Assembly (NCBI GenBank): GCA_023429365.1
Contig: JAEYVW010000183.1
Span: forward strand, 1 to 24,638
Direction of reading: 5' to 3'
From: Bacteroidota bacterium
GTDB lineage: Bacteria; Bacteroidota; Bacteroidia; Chitinophagales; Chitinophagaceae
Length of the DNA stretch: 24,638 nucleotides
Below the pieces are notes generated by a model. The model did not search any database and was not told where the DNA came from. It worked only from the letters and a program-made list of their open reading frames with translations. The position numbers were made by a program, and so were the translations under genes. Shown here in pieces: positions 14,620-23,366 of the stretch. Positions within the stretch are counted from its first letter, which is position 1. Every line of letters begins with the position of its first letter.

Positions 14620-15867
14620 TTAATTTTCGAGCACCAAAACTTTTTTACTATACACTGTTTTGTTATGCTCGTCTATCACTTTTACAAGATAAAATCCTTT
14701 TGTTGTGGCTGCAGGCAGATTCAGGGATCTTGTCTGGCCTTTGCCTGAGATCGCAGCCTGGGTTTGTGTAACCTGTCTTCCCAGGGCATCTTTCACTTCT
14801 ACCCGGTATTTACCACCACCCTCGAGATTGAACTGAACGGTAAATTGATCATTGGTAATGGGGTTGGGGTACACCTGCACCCTGCCATCGTCCACTTCAT
14901 CCTGACTGGGGAGCAGTCGTACAAATGGTACCGATTTTCTTATGTTCAACAGGTTACTGTTGGCCAGGTCAGCTGTCCGCCAGCCACCAATGGATTGAGC
15001 AGGTCTGGCAGTCCAGGTCTTACTGTCAACCGTGTACATACTCTTGTCATCGGCAGCACTTGTTATTAGAATGTTGTTATTGTCGTCTACAGCCGCACCA
15101 TTTACGGTGAATGTTGGTGGCAGTCCAGATACGGCGCCCAGGTGAGTAGCTACTTTGCTTTCAATATTTATTTTAAAAACATTGGTACGGTTGGAAAACA
15201 GGTATAGGTTTCCATCATCGTCTGCAACCATATCGCCACCAAAACTGGTGCAGGAGTTATGTACAGACACCTGGTTGTTGGAGGGATGATCGGTAATAGC
15301 TCCCAGGTCAGTCATCGTGATTTTTTTCCCGGTAGTGAAGCGAAGCAGGTGGTTTGCATCATTGGTAAGCGCATAACCGTTACCATCGGGTCCTATAGTC
15401 ATACGGGTGATGATATTACTCTGGTCGGAAGCTTTTATGGTCAGTCCTTCCATTTCTGTTGTCGGTACAAAGTAAACCTTCATCGTTTTCAGATCAATAT
15501 AACGGAGCTGGTTAATGAACATCGGCGTATAATAAATGCGTTGGTTTTTCCTGTCGTAAGCAATGGCAGCTACGCCGGTAGCAAAAGCTGCATTAGCGTG
15601 TTTCCCAAAACGCTCATCAGAGAAGGGTTGCGACAAAGGTTTTTTAGATGCTTCATCGAAGGCGGTTATCGCTTCATCACCTCCATTCAGGATCACATCG
15701 CTAAAGGAGCCGGTGTTTAGGTCAATCTTTCTAAGAAAGCTCCAGTTGGCACCGTCTTTTTTCATATCTGTGATCGCGTATGCAAAGCGGTCTGTTTGTG
15801 CGCTGGTGGCAAGGGTTATAAAAAGTAGAAAGGAAAAAATTCCCAGGCAGAGTAAATTTCTTTTCAT
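14620..15867 (-). CDS. Secreted protein with T9SS C-terminal sorting domain
   Basis: 415-aa exported protein. The signal peptide is MKRNLLCLGIFSFLLFITLATSAQ; the ATG at 15867 was chosen over an upstream TTG because it places this signal at the start. Residues about 25-320 are a repeating strand pattern like a beta-propeller: AAIAYDRKNQRIYYTPM, MTIGPDGNGYALTNDANHLLRF, DMVADDDGNLYLFSNRTNVFKI, AAVDDNNNILITSA. These are NHL/SMP-30-like blades with no catalytic residues I can identify. The last 80 residues (VYPNPITNDQFTVQF...KKVLVLEN) are a type A T9SS sorting domain, removed on export to the cell surface. It lacks the shared leader seen upstream of the next two T9SS genes. Confidence 0.88.
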   Translation of the reverse strand: MKRNLLCLGIFSFLLFITLATSAQTDRFAYAITDMKKDGANWSFLRKIDLNTGSFSDVILNGGDEAITAFDEASKKPLSQPFSDERFGKHANAAFATGVAAIAYDRKNQRIYYTPMFINQLRYIDLKTMKVYFVPTTEMEGLTIKASDQSNIITRMTIGPDGNGYALTNDANHLLRFTTGKKITMTDLGAITDHPSNNQVSVHNSCTSFGGDMVADDDGNLYLFSNRTNVFKINIESKVATHLGAVSGLPPTFTVNGAAVDDNNNILITSAADDKSMYTVDSKTWTARPAQSIGGWRTADLANSNLLNIRKSVPFVRLLPSQDEVDDGRVQVYPNPITNDQFTVQFNLEGGGKYRVEVKDALGRQVTQTQAAISGKGQTRSLNLPAATTKGFYLVKVIDEHNKTVYSKKVLVLEN

Positions 15868-15968
15868 AAACAATCCGTTTAATGGTAAAAATTGGTGGAG
15901 ATATTAAGTTACGATTTTTCCTAATCAGAAAGAAGTGCATTTTGATGACCGGGACCGTTTTTTTGCAA

Positions 15969-16001
15969 TAAAAAACCCCTCCTGCCAGTCGGCGGAAGGG
16001 G
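15969..16001 (-). terminator. Terminator after the 905-aa-class T9SS gene
   Basis: On the minus strand, CCCCTTCCGCC, loop GACT and GGCAGGAGGGG form a near-perfect stem (one mismatch, one wobble) followed by TTTTTT. It lies 23 bp past the stop at 16025. It resembles the terminator of the next gene upstream in its CCCCTC/GAGGGG base and six-T tract. Confidence 0.9.
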
Positions 16002-16024
16002 TAATGCTTATAAAGCGCTGAGCT

Positions 16025-18745
16025 TTAGTTTTTCATAATTTTTTGTGTCATTTTTCCGTCTTCTGTGGCCAGTTCCAATACGTGCAAACCAGGTTTAAGA
16101 TTATCCAGATCCTGCAGTACCACGATATTGGTCCCAGACTGGAGGGTGAGTTTGCGGCTGATCTCCCGCTGACCAAGGGCATTGTAAATATTAACTGTCA
16201 GTGACGACTCTCTATCAGCCTTCACCTGGAGTTTCAGGTTGGTGCTGAATGGGTTGGGATATACCACGAACGAGTTCATATTCTTGTCTGCTTCCAGTCG
16301 CAGGGCCACAATCTTACTATAAGAAGCTTTTCCATCCACATCCACATCCTTCAGTCGGTAGTAGAATATGGTGCTGCCAGCTGGGATCGGATCTGTGAAG
16401 CGATAATCTTTCCGGTCATTGGTAGTACCATTGCCGCTCACCGTACCTACGGTTGAGAAATGAATACCGTCTGTGCTGCGCTCTACCTCGAACCTTTCAT
16501 TTTTCAGCTCACCGGCGGTGGTCCAGTCGAGAACCGCTACTTTGTTTTCTTCTTTTACTTTAAAGTCGATCAGTTTTACCGCCAGTGTGGTATTACCGGG
16601 GCCGAAGAGGAATGTTCCATCATCAACGAACGCAGTGCCATCAACGCCGGTTCCAACGATCCGGGCAGTATTACTAACAGAAAGCGCGGGATGCGCTGAG
16701 GCCGGGGTCAGACATTTGAACTGCACTGAATAACTTTGATTGGGAGCCAGTACACCACCGCTGTGGGGTGTTGCTCCGCTACCCAGGTAATATTTCACAT
16801 AAGTTTTGCCATTAGCAGTAGCCAGGAAAGCCTCATCATCACCCTGGGCATCTGTCTTCGGACCTGCAGCGCCACCCGAGTTGATCACAAGTGATCCGGG
16901 AACATAACTAAGCCCAAAAGGTATGGTGTCAATGATAGTTGCAGATAACGCATCGCCTCCACCACTGTTTTTACCACTAAGAATATAAGTGATGGTCTCG
17001 TTGGGGAACAGTAACTTTTGTGCCGCACCCGGGCCGGTAATCGTACCAGTTTTATTCAATTCAACCAGGGGCGGTTTGGAGGCCATGGTAAAGGCAAATA
17101 CAGTGGGGAAGTACTGATCTGCTTCGGTGCCGAATTTCACGGTTACCTCAGTGCTGTTGGGATCAATATTATAACCCTGTCCCACTTGCACTTCATCGAT
17201 ATCCAATCCCATCTGGTTGATATAGTCAGGGAATTTGCTTGTAACATGAACGCCATTTTTAGTGATACTTCCATTCCAGAAATTCTGGGCGGGGTTGAGC
17301 GCGTTTGAAACTTTCACGCCATTGATCTCCATATAGTCACCGGCCGGGTTGCCCGACGTGGCGCCAAGGTTGGCATCACCTTCCCATGCCATGGCCGACA
17401 TGTAAGCGTCTGATGCTAATACCGGGGTACCAGGCGCGTTCAAACCTGTGAGAGTGATCGTCTGGGTACCGCCATCCTGTACATTGATAAATCCGTCGTA
17501 CAGTCTGATACTGGAGTAAGGGCGGTTGTTGTTTTCGTACACCACGACTATGCACCAGCCACCATAGTTACCACCGTTGCTGACAGAACCGGTGGAACTG
17601 GCAATATCAGCCACGGTATAAGTGCCGGCGCCATTTTGTTTTACAAAAGTTGTAACATCGTAATAGCCCTGATAGTTGACGACACTTGAACTTGTAGTCT
17701 TGTCGATTTGTCCGCCTGTAATTGTTTGATAGTTACCATTGCCCTTGCGAATCTTCACAGTCTTCAGGTTTGCGTCGTTTGAAGTAACCTGGCTGCTGAG
17801 GATACGGGCTCCCCAATACAGTCTTGCGAATTTTACCGTGTTGGTACCGATGGGCAACACCAGGTCAGCTGAGGAGGAATTGAAGGTGTTGGTAACGGAA
17901 GGAGCTGTACCGGACATAGACATATCAAAATACATGTCTGCATTTCCACTGCAGTTATTGCCCTGGTGTACTTCGGCGGCAATGACGTTGCTGCCACTCT
18001 GTAACAGGGAAATTGGAACGTCTATCGTAGCTGTTCTGTATCCTGAACCGTTACAGCTGCTCGCGTCTGTATTGTAGTTAAAGCTACCAGAAGGCATGTC
18101 TGGGCGACCCACTTCTGTACCGTTTACAAATACTACAACACCGTCATCATACCGAACGGTTAGTGTAACAGACGAATAGAGTGTTACATCGCCAGAGATA
18201 TTCACTGTTTTTCGGAAATAATAAGTATTCCTGTTAGTGGCCCGGCCATCACTTCCACTCAAAGTGGTACCGCCCGACCCGGTATTGAACCGAATTGGCG
18301 CATTGTCTTCTCCCCAGGCTGTTGAAGTTTGATTGTAGCCTGTTGATGTGTAGCTTCCGGGACCACTACTGGTAGAATAATTAAAACGGTTACTGCCGGA
18401 ACTTGCTCTGCGGTAGTAGTACCAATCAGCGCCGAAATTGAAGATGGTTGCCGGTGGAGTTGTGATAGTTCCATCCACATCAACCCATTGCATGTTGTTG
18501 TTATCATTACCATATGAACTGGTAGTGTAACCGTTACTGCTGGTTGGTGTTTGTGAAGAGTTCATATTACTTCCCGCCAGGATCGTATTCCCAAAAATGG
18601 TATGACCTCCTTTGAGGTTGTCGGAATAAATAGGATTGCCATATGGACGGACAATCTGTGCACTTGAAATGAGAGAAGCAAGCATAACTGCAGCCGACAT
18701 CAATAGCTGCGGCAGAGCTTGTCTTAGGTGGGTAGAGATGTTCAT
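16025..18745 (-). CDS. Large T9SS-secreted surface protein with jelly-roll and DUF11-type domains
   Basis: 906-aa exported protein. Signal peptide 1-30 (MNISTHLRQALPQLL...SLISSAQ). Residues about 31-93 hold GGHTIFGNTILAG...MQWVDVDGTI. Residues about 94-285 look like a galactose-binding-type jelly roll (YYFRKTVNISGD, VRYDDGVVVFVNGTEV, LLQSGSNVIAAEVHQ). From about 288, FNSSSADLVLP...FARLYWGARI starts a module with YDVTTFVKQNGAGTYTVADI and NRPYSSIRLYDGFINV. A DUF11-like repeat spans about 562-718 (ETITYILSGKNSGGGDALSATIIDTIPFGLSYVPGS). A FnIII-like block follows (VAVLDWTTAGELKNERFEVERS), and a T9SS sorting domain starts near 828 (VVYPNPFSTNLKL). Low complexity in Ser/Thr/Asn is typical of surface adhesins. 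No catalytic site seen. It shares its leader and terminator style with the neighbour upstream. Confidence 0.9.
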   Translation of the reverse strand: MNISTHLRQALPQLLMSAAVMLASLISSAQIVRPYGNPIYSDNLKGGHTIFGNTILAGSNMNSSQTPTSSNGYTTSSYGNDNNNMQWVDVDGTITTPPATIFNFGADWYYYRRASSGSNRFNYSTSSGPGSYTSTGYNQTSTAWGEDNAPIRFNTGSGGTTLSGSDGRATNRNTYYFRKTVNISGDVTLYSSVTLTVRYDDGVVVFVNGTEVGRPDMPSGSFNYNTDASSCNGSGYRTATIDVPISLLQSGSNVIAAEVHQGNNCSGNADMYFDMSMSGTAPSVTNTFNSSSADLVLPIGTNTVKFARLYWGARILSSQVTSNDANLKTVKIRKGNGNYQTITGGQIDKTTSSSVVNYQGYYDVTTFVKQNGAGTYTVADIASSTGSVSNGGNYGGWCIVVVYENNNRPYSSIRLYDGFINVQDGGTQTITLTGLNAPGTPVLASDAYMSAMAWEGDANLGATSGNPAGDYMEINGVKVSNALNPAQNFWNGSITKNGVHVTSKFPDYINQMGLDIDEVQVGQGYNIDPNSTEVTVKFGTEADQYFPTVFAFTMASKPPLVELNKTGTITGPGAAQKLLFPNETITYILSGKNSGGGDALSATIIDTIPFGLSYVPGSLVINSGGAAGPKTDAQGDDEAFLATANGKTYVKYYLGSGATPHSGGVLAPNQSYSVQFKCLTPASAHPALSVSNTARIVGTGVDGTAFVDDGTFLFGPGNTTLAVKLIDFKVKEENKVAVLDWTTAGELKNERFEVERSTDGIHFSTVGTVSGNGTTNDRKDYRFTDPIPAGSTIFYYRLKDVDVDGKASYSKIVALRLEADKNMNSFVVYPNPFSTNLKLQVKADRESSLTVNIYNALGQREISRKLTLQSGTNIVVLQDLDNLKPGLHVLELATEDGKMTQKIMKN

Positions 18746-18773
18746 TGCTCTTAGAGTTTAGATTATAAAAAAA

Positions 18774-18943
18774 GTCTTCGAATTAGTTACGGGGCTGTGT
18801 GTACCACACAGGTTGGAATTTGTGTAGGATCGGGATGGCAGAGTTTTGCAGTGACGTAAATAATTACGCCGGCTCAGACCTTAATAATAAGAGGCTTTAA
18901 GAAGGAGAATTGGGTACGTCCGATTAATGGGGAATTCGGGAGG
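18774..18943 (-). promoter_or_regulatory. Leader/regulatory region A upstream of the large T9SS gene
   Basis: This lies in the 358-bp gene-free stretch 18746-19103; the rest of that stretch, apart from the 19057 terminator, shows nothing I can name. Blocks shared with region B (20578-20775), given on plus: GTCTTC (18774-18779); hairpin CTGTGTG-TAC-CACACAG (18795-18811); an inverted GTAA/TTAC (18856-18867); GAGGCTTT (18891-18898); GAAGGAGAATTGGGTACG (18901-18918); GATTAAT (18922-18928); TTCGGGAGG (18935-18943). The conserved core lies 146 bp upstream of the start codon. It may be a promoter/operator region, a structured 5' leader or both; the transcription start is unknown. Confidence 0.7.
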
Positions 18944-19048
18944 TATTGGAAAACTGTATATACAAAACTATAATCTAGATGTTAAAAATGAAAGCGTATG
19001 AATAGATATAATTTTTTGTAATTCGTTTGCCGCATGATTTTTCAGACA

Positions 19049-19079
19049 TTAAAAAACCCCTCTGCATTTTGCAGAGGGG
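19049..19079 (-). terminator. Terminator after the 485-aa T9SS gene
   Basis: On the minus strand, CCCCTCTGC, loop AAAAT and GCAGAGGGG form a perfect 9-bp stem (19079-19057) followed by TTTTTTAATG. It lies 24 bp past the stop codon at 19104. Confidence 0.93.
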
Positions 19080-19103
19080 GAAAGCATTGTGATTTAAAAA
19101 AGA

Positions 19104-20561
19104 TTAACGAGCAACAGAGAATTTTGTAACCGTTGACACTCCTTCATTCAATACCTGTAGAATATAAGTACCCGGTTGCAGTTTGTCGAGGTTGTTGATC
19201 GAAATACTATTAATGCCTTCAGAAACTTTATTCTTTTGTTGTAATAAAAGTTTACCTGATATATCAACTACCCTGAGTTCTATCGATGATGAATTAGTTG
19301 CAGTAAAACGCACGGTTGTTGCGCTGCTGGCAACCGGGTTGGGGCTAATGGTGATACCGTTAATCGCTTTTGCATCTTTTTTTACCATCACTACAGGGCT
19401 ATAAGAGAATTTACCATCAATGTCAACCATCTTTAAGCGGTAATAGTATGTGCTGCCATTTATATTTGAAAGATCTTCGGCCCAGTCATAATGGTTTTGT
19501 CCGTTGTTGCCCGAAGCTCTTTTTTCTCCTACCGCTGTAAAGTCGGTTCCGGGAAGACTACGCTCAATGATATATTTTTCAAAGTTCATTTCCCGATCCG
19601 AAGACCATTTCAAATTTGCCATGTCATTATTATACGATGCAGAGAAACTCAGCAGATCGACCGGCAGTGTTGACAATGAAGGGAAATTAAAGCAACCAAG
19701 GCGAGAACCATATTGTCTCACCGGCCGACCCCCGTTGCTACCGGGATTATAGTCATAACCCATTCTTACAGTAATACCGGGCTGACTATTGTCATAAGAG
19801 AATGATGATGCTACCTGCGCACAACGAGATACACCACCTCTTTCATATACAGTACCAGCAAAACCGGTCCAGTTATCACCTGCATCGGTATAGCTATATA
19901 AGGAAAGTTCTGTTACGGCATTGGCCAACACCGAAGGGTTGTGGTCGGAGATTTTTTTGGCGAGACCTGTTTCACGGAACCAGCTACCTTCTACACCACT
20001 GTTTACATTGTTGGCATTGCCGCCATCGATGTCGTAGTGAACATAGTTAAGGTTTGACAGGCTCACGGGAGTTGCGAAATCTGCGTTAGTGCCATTATTC
20101 GCACCATTGGTGTTTTTGTAAAACTTCATGCTGAATTGAACATAACCCCTGCGATTGGTACTGGTTAGGTTTTGGTCGGGGCTGATCCTTGGTGCGAAAA
20201 AGTTAACAATGGAAACTCCGGCCTGGTCCACCGCGTTGTCATCATCGATATTTTCGAGGACAGCATTGTAAAGCTGGTCGATGGTCACTTCCACGTTCAC
20301 AGTTACGCCTTCGACAGTGGCCATATTTCTAAAACGCCACACCGCGTTCTGTCCAAGGTGATTTGAACTATTTCCCCGATGGTATACACCATCGCGATGG
20401 CTTCCCACCACGGTATTACTGGTAGGCGGACAAACATCAATATTTGGGTTGGTAGTGCAATTGTTTTCATTGCCGGGCGCAGCTGCGGGAGGTAAAGGAA
20501 TTTGCGCATTAGCAATCATGGTTGCTGATAAAATGATCAGCAAAGTGTAGATCTGTTTCAT
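19104..20561 (-). CDS. Secreted protein with T9SS C-terminal sorting domain, 485 aa
   Basis: The ATG at 20561 was chosen because it puts the signal peptide MKQIYTLLIILSATMIANAQ at the N-terminus; the open frame upstream to 20630 runs into the shared leader and is not protein-like. The mature N-terminus (PLPPAAAPGNENNCTTNPNIDVCPPTSN) is followed by about 250 residues with WRFRNMATVEGVTVNVEVTID, GYVQFSMKFYKN, VHYDIDGG and ELSLYSYTDAGDNWTGFAG, a beta-rich module I do not recognise. Then comes a FnIII-like block (LPVDLLSFSASYNNDMANLKWSSDREMNFEKYIIERS...YYYRLKMVDIDGKFSYSPVVMV) and a type A T9SS sorting domain (ISPNPVASSATTVRF...GVSTVTKFSVAR). The last two parts parallel those of the large neighbour downstream. 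Confidence 0.88.
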   Translation of the reverse strand: MKQIYTLLIILSATMIANAQIPLPPAAAPGNENNCTTNPNIDVCPPTSNTVVGSHRDGVYHRGNSSNHLGQNAVWRFRNMATVEGVTVNVEVTIDQLYNAVLENIDDDNAVDQAGVSIVNFFAPRISPDQNLTSTNRRGYVQFSMKFYKNTNGANNGTNADFATPVSLSNLNYVHYDIDGGNANNVNSGVEGSWFRETGLAKKISDHNPSVLANAVTELSLYSYTDAGDNWTGFAGTVYERGGVSRCAQVASSFSYDNSQPGITVRMGYDYNPGSNGGRPVRQYGSRLGCFNFPSLSTLPVDLLSFSASYNNDMANLKWSSDREMNFEKYIIERSLPGTDFTAVGEKRASGNNGQNHYDWAEDLSNINGSTYYYRLKMVDIDGKFSYSPVVMVKKDAKAINGITISPNPVASSATTVRFTATNSSSIELRVVDISGKLLLQQKNKVSEGINSISINNLDKLQPGTYILQVLNEGVSTVTKFSVAR

Positions 20562-20577
20562 GTCGTGAATTTTATAT

Positions 20578-20775
20578 GTCTTCAGTTTGGGTATCAAACA
20601 GGCTTCAGAAGACTGGACTTTGCATGGCATTAACAGGATCTGTGATTCAGAAACGCTCTAAATAAAAAGTCAATAAATGCGGATTGTCGGGTACGGTAAT
20701 TTACAGGATGTAATCGTGGAGGCTTTGTGAAGGAGAATTGGGTACGCTTGATTAATTATTGCGTTTTTCGGGAGG
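20578..20775 (-). promoter_or_regulatory. Leader/regulatory region B upstream of the 485-aa T9SS gene
   Basis: This lies in the 372-bp gene-free stretch 20562-20933. Blocks shared with region A, on plus and in the same order: GTCTTC (20578-20583); hairpin arms GTTTG/CAAAC (20585-20599), nested within GTCTTC/GAAGAC (20578-20613); GTAATTTAC (20696-20704); GAGGCTTT (20719-20726); GAAGGAGAATTGGGTACG (20729-20746); GATTAAT (20750-20756); TTCGGGAGG (20767-20775). The core lies 158 bp upstream of the ATG, versus 146 bp in A. The remaining 20776-20933 presumably holds the glycerate kinase promoter, but no convincing -33/-7 pair was found. Confidence 0.7.
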
Positions 20776-20933
20776 ATCGAAGGATATATTAAGGGTAAAA
20801 CTAATAACTGCATCGGGATTATGCAAGCATTTTAATGAAAAAGTTATTTAATGTCATAACATTTCAATATTCATTTGCCCGGTACAAACTTTAAGAATCA
20901 GGCAATTGTGATATGTTTTTGTAAATTGTAAAA

Positions 20934-22037
20934 ATGAAGATTGTTGTTGCCCCCGACAAGTTCAAAGGAAGTCTCAGCAGCTTCGAAGTATGTGAAGCGC
21001 TAAAAGAAGGCTTTCGGCAATTCAGTAACGATATTGATGTAGCAGGTTTTCCTATGGCAGATGGCGGCGATGGATTTGCGTCAGTATTGAAACACTACCT
21101 GCATACGCAAACTGTTTTTGTCGAAACCGTGGACCCGCTGGGCCGGCCAATAAAGACACAATATGAATGGGATCAACAGCGCGGATCAGCAGTGATTGAA
21201 ATGGCCCTGGCCAGCGGACTTGTATTGCTGAAGAAAGAGGAACGCAATCCTCTACTGGCTTCTTCATATGGAACAGGGCTGATGATAAAGAAAGCTATCA
21301 GTGATGGAGCCAGGAGGGTAGTCCTGGGTTTAGGTGGAAGTGCAACCAATGACGCGGGTACCGGTATACTTTCTGCGCTCGGTTTCCGGTTTTTTGATCA
21401 GAATGATGTTCCCATCACTCCTTCCGGAGGTAGTTTGAATGCGATCAAAAAAATCGACACCCCTGACCGGATCCCCGATGTAAGTTTTGATGTAGCCTGC
21501 GATGTTCAAAATACGATGTATGGTAATAATGGCGCCGCTTTTATTTATGCGCCTCAAAAAGGCGCTGATGCCACCCAGGTTAAGTTGCTGGATGAGGGCT
21601 TAAGAAATTTTGCCGGGGTAATAAAAAGCCATACAGGAAGGGACGTGTCTGCTATCCCGGGTACTGGTGCTGCGGGCGGTATTGCTGCAGGGCTTCTCCC
21701 TTATTTTAACGTAAATATGAAGAAAGGAATTGAAATGATCGTGGAAGCCAGCCGAATAAAAGATGCATTGCCCGGGGCGCAATTACTGGTCACCGGGGAG
21801 GGCAGGATCGACAGACAAAGCAGCACTGGCAAAGTGGTAGGGTACCTGTCATCCCTTGCAAAAGAGTATGGTGTACCATGCCATGCGATTTGTGGCGAGT
21901 CGGATTTAAAAGAATCTGAATGGAGGGAACTGGGTTTGCAAAGAGTTGTTTCACTGGTAGATGCAAACACCACCCGGGATGAAACGATGAGGGCGACAAG
22001 GGAATATATCATTAAAAAAGCGCCGCAATTGTTGTAG
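20934..22037 (+). CDS. Glycerate kinase (GarK/GlxK family)
   Basis: 367-aa kinase that phosphorylates D-glycerate with ATP, feeding glycolysis. The signature N-terminus is MKIVVAPDKFKGSLSSFEVCEAL. Further family blocks are FPMADGGDGFASVL, GLGGSATNDAGTGILSALGFRF, GTGAAGGIAAGLLPYFN and LLVTGEGRIDRQSSTGKV. Length is normal for the family (about 370-380 aa). Glycerate 2-kinase activity is the rule for this family; the product isomer cannot be read from sequence. It is monocistronic as far as visible: divergent from the T9SS gene and convergent with paaI, with 11 bp between the stops. The symbol is left empty because garK and glxK cannot be separated here. Confidence 0.93.
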   Translation: MKIVVAPDKFKGSLSSFEVCEALKEGFRQFSNDIDVAGFPMADGGDGFASVLKHYLHTQTVFVETVDPLGRPIKTQYEWDQQRGSAVIEMALASGLVLLKKEERNPLLASSYGTGLMIKKAISDGARRVVLGLGGSATNDAGTGILSALGFRFFDQNDVPITPSGGSLNAIKKIDTPDRIPDVSFDVACDVQNTMYGNNGAAFIYAPQKGADATQVKLLDEGLRNFAGVIKSHTGRDVSAIPGTGAAGGIAAGLLPYFNVNMKKGIEMIVEASRIKDALPGAQLLVTGEGRIDRQSSTGKVVGYLSSLAKEYGVPCHAICGESDLKESEWRELGLQRVVSLVDANTTRDETMRATREYIIKKAPQLL

Positions 22038-22048
22038 GAATTGTTTTC

Positions 22049-22468
22049 TTAATGAAGCGGTTTCCCTGTCCTGAAACAGGTTCCTTTAAATACCGCAACC
22101 ACATGCTCGCGTTGATTGGTTATATTGATATGATAGAGTCCCGTTGATCTGCCATTATGTATTTCCCTGGCTTCAGCCGTGAGAATATCGTCTACATGAA
22201 CAGGCTTTGTAAAATTGATGGATGTATCAAGGGCGACAGACAGATTATTCCGGTTATTACAGGCAAATGCAAAAGCGCTATCAGCCAGCGAGAAAGCGAC
22301 GCCACCGTGTACAATACCAAAACCATTGATCATTTCCGGTCTTACGGTCATTTTTATTTTACTGTATCCTTCGCGGATTTCGAGCACCTCGATTCCCAGC
22401 CACTGGCTGAACAAATCGTTTTTCATCATGTGATCGACTACCTGTTTTGCTTTGAGATCATCGGCCAT
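22049..22468 (-). CDS. paaI: PaaI hotdog-fold acyl-CoA thioesterase
   Basis: 139-aa hotdog thioesterase that hydrolyses stray hydroxyphenylacetyl-type CoA esters and so frees CoA during phenylacetate breakdown. The family block NGFGIVHGGVAFSLADSAFAFACNNR (about residues 47-72) contains the catalytic HGG.xxxLAD region. It is followed by ALDTSINFTKPVHVDDILTAEA and the late-strand FKGTCFRTGK. Length and motifs match PaaI closely. It is the last gene of the visible paa operon, 37 bp after paaG on the same strand, and it converges on the glycerate kinase gene. Confidence 0.92.
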   Translation of the reverse strand: MADDLKAKQVVDHMMKNDLFSQWLGIEVLEIREGYSKIKMTVRPEMINGFGIVHGGVAFSLADSAFAFACNNRNNLSVALDTSINFTKPVHVDDILTAEAREIHNGRSTGLYHINITNQREHVVAVFKGTCFRTGKPLH

Positions 22469-22505
22469 GTGTGTGGTATAGTTTAAATAATAGTTTCCTG
22501 GTGAA

Positions 22506-23279
22506 CTACTCGCCCCTGAACACCGGTTTTCTTTTTTCCATAAAGGCGTTCACCCCTTCCTGGTAGTCTTTGGTGACTGCAGCTTTTTGCTGCAGGATAT
22601 CTTCATCGTGTAATTGTTCTTCAAAATTCCCGGAAAACGAAATATTCAATGCCTGCTTCGTAAAAGCGAGCCCCTTAGTTGGCATTTCCGCCAGGAACCG
22701 GGCGATATTATTCGCATTTTCCAAAAATACCTCATCCTTAAATATCTTGTAGATCATGCCCATACGTTCGGCATCCGGGGCGGCCACTTTTTCACCCAGC
22801 ATCATCAGCGCAGAAGCTTTTTGCCAGCCTATTAGGCGTGGAAGTATATAACTGCCGCCGCTATCAGGTATCAACCCGATCTTGGAGAATGCCTGGATAA
22901 AAGAAGCCGATTCCGCGGCTACAACAATATCCGAACACAGGGCAATATTGGCGCCGGCACCGGCAGCCACACCATTCACTGCTGCTACTACCGGTTTTTC
23001 GAGTTTCCTGATCCTTACTACTATAGGGTTGTAATGTTCACTTAGAATACGTTGCATCCCCGGACCATCGGGGCTTGCAACTTCGGCAAGATCCTGACCG
23101 GCGGAGAAAGCCTTACCTGCACCTGTTATTAGTACGCATCTTACTTCACCTGATTTGCATTCATCCAGTTTCTGTTGTAGCAACAGGGCCATTTCACGAT
23201 TGAATGAATTGAGCTTGTCAGGACGATTGAGTGTAATGCGGGCAACCGCGTCTTTTACTTCAAAAAGAATCGATGACAT
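22506..23279 (-). CDS. paaG: Enoyl-CoA hydratase/isomerase, PaaG-like (epoxyphenylacetyl-CoA isomerase)
   Basis: 257-aa crotonase-fold enzyme. In phenylacetate degradation PaaG isomerises 1,2-epoxyphenylacetyl-CoA to the oxepin. The CoA-binding and oxyanion-hole segments are visible: ITGAGKAFSAGQDLAEV (about 51-67) and AAVNGVAAGAGANIALCSDIVVA (about 98-120). The acidic catalytic residue lies in KIGLIPDSGGSYILPRLIGWQKA (about 132-154). The LIPDSGG...LPRLIG...AERMGMIYKI pattern separates PaaG/PaaB-type enzymes from ordinary fatty-acid hydratases, and the flanking paaD and paaI support it. An 87-bp gap separates it from paaD. PaaF (hydratase) is the main alternative assignment. Confidence 0.88.
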   Translation of the reverse strand: MSSILFEVKDAVARITLNRPDKLNSFNREMALLLQQKLDECKSGEVRCVLITGAGKAFSAGQDLAEVASPDGPGMQRILSEHYNPIVVRIRKLEKPVVAAVNGVAAGAGANIALCSDIVVAAESASFIQAFSKIGLIPDSGGSYILPRLIGWQKASALMMLGEKVAAPDAERMGMIYKIFKDEVFLENANNIARFLAEMPTKGLAFTKQALNISFSGNFEEQLHDEDILQQKAAVTKDYQEGVNAFMEKRKPVFRGE

Positions 23280-23366
23280 CGGGTTGGTTTTTTACGAATG
23301 TACTAATTCCGCAGATGGAGTTATTACGCAACCGGCAAAGTAATACAGTGAATTTTTTTAGAACTG

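Noticed and set aside
20562..20630. Longer start for the 485-aa T9SS protein.
   Set aside because: The extension has no protein-like features, would place the signal peptide internally and overlaps the conserved leader hairpin.
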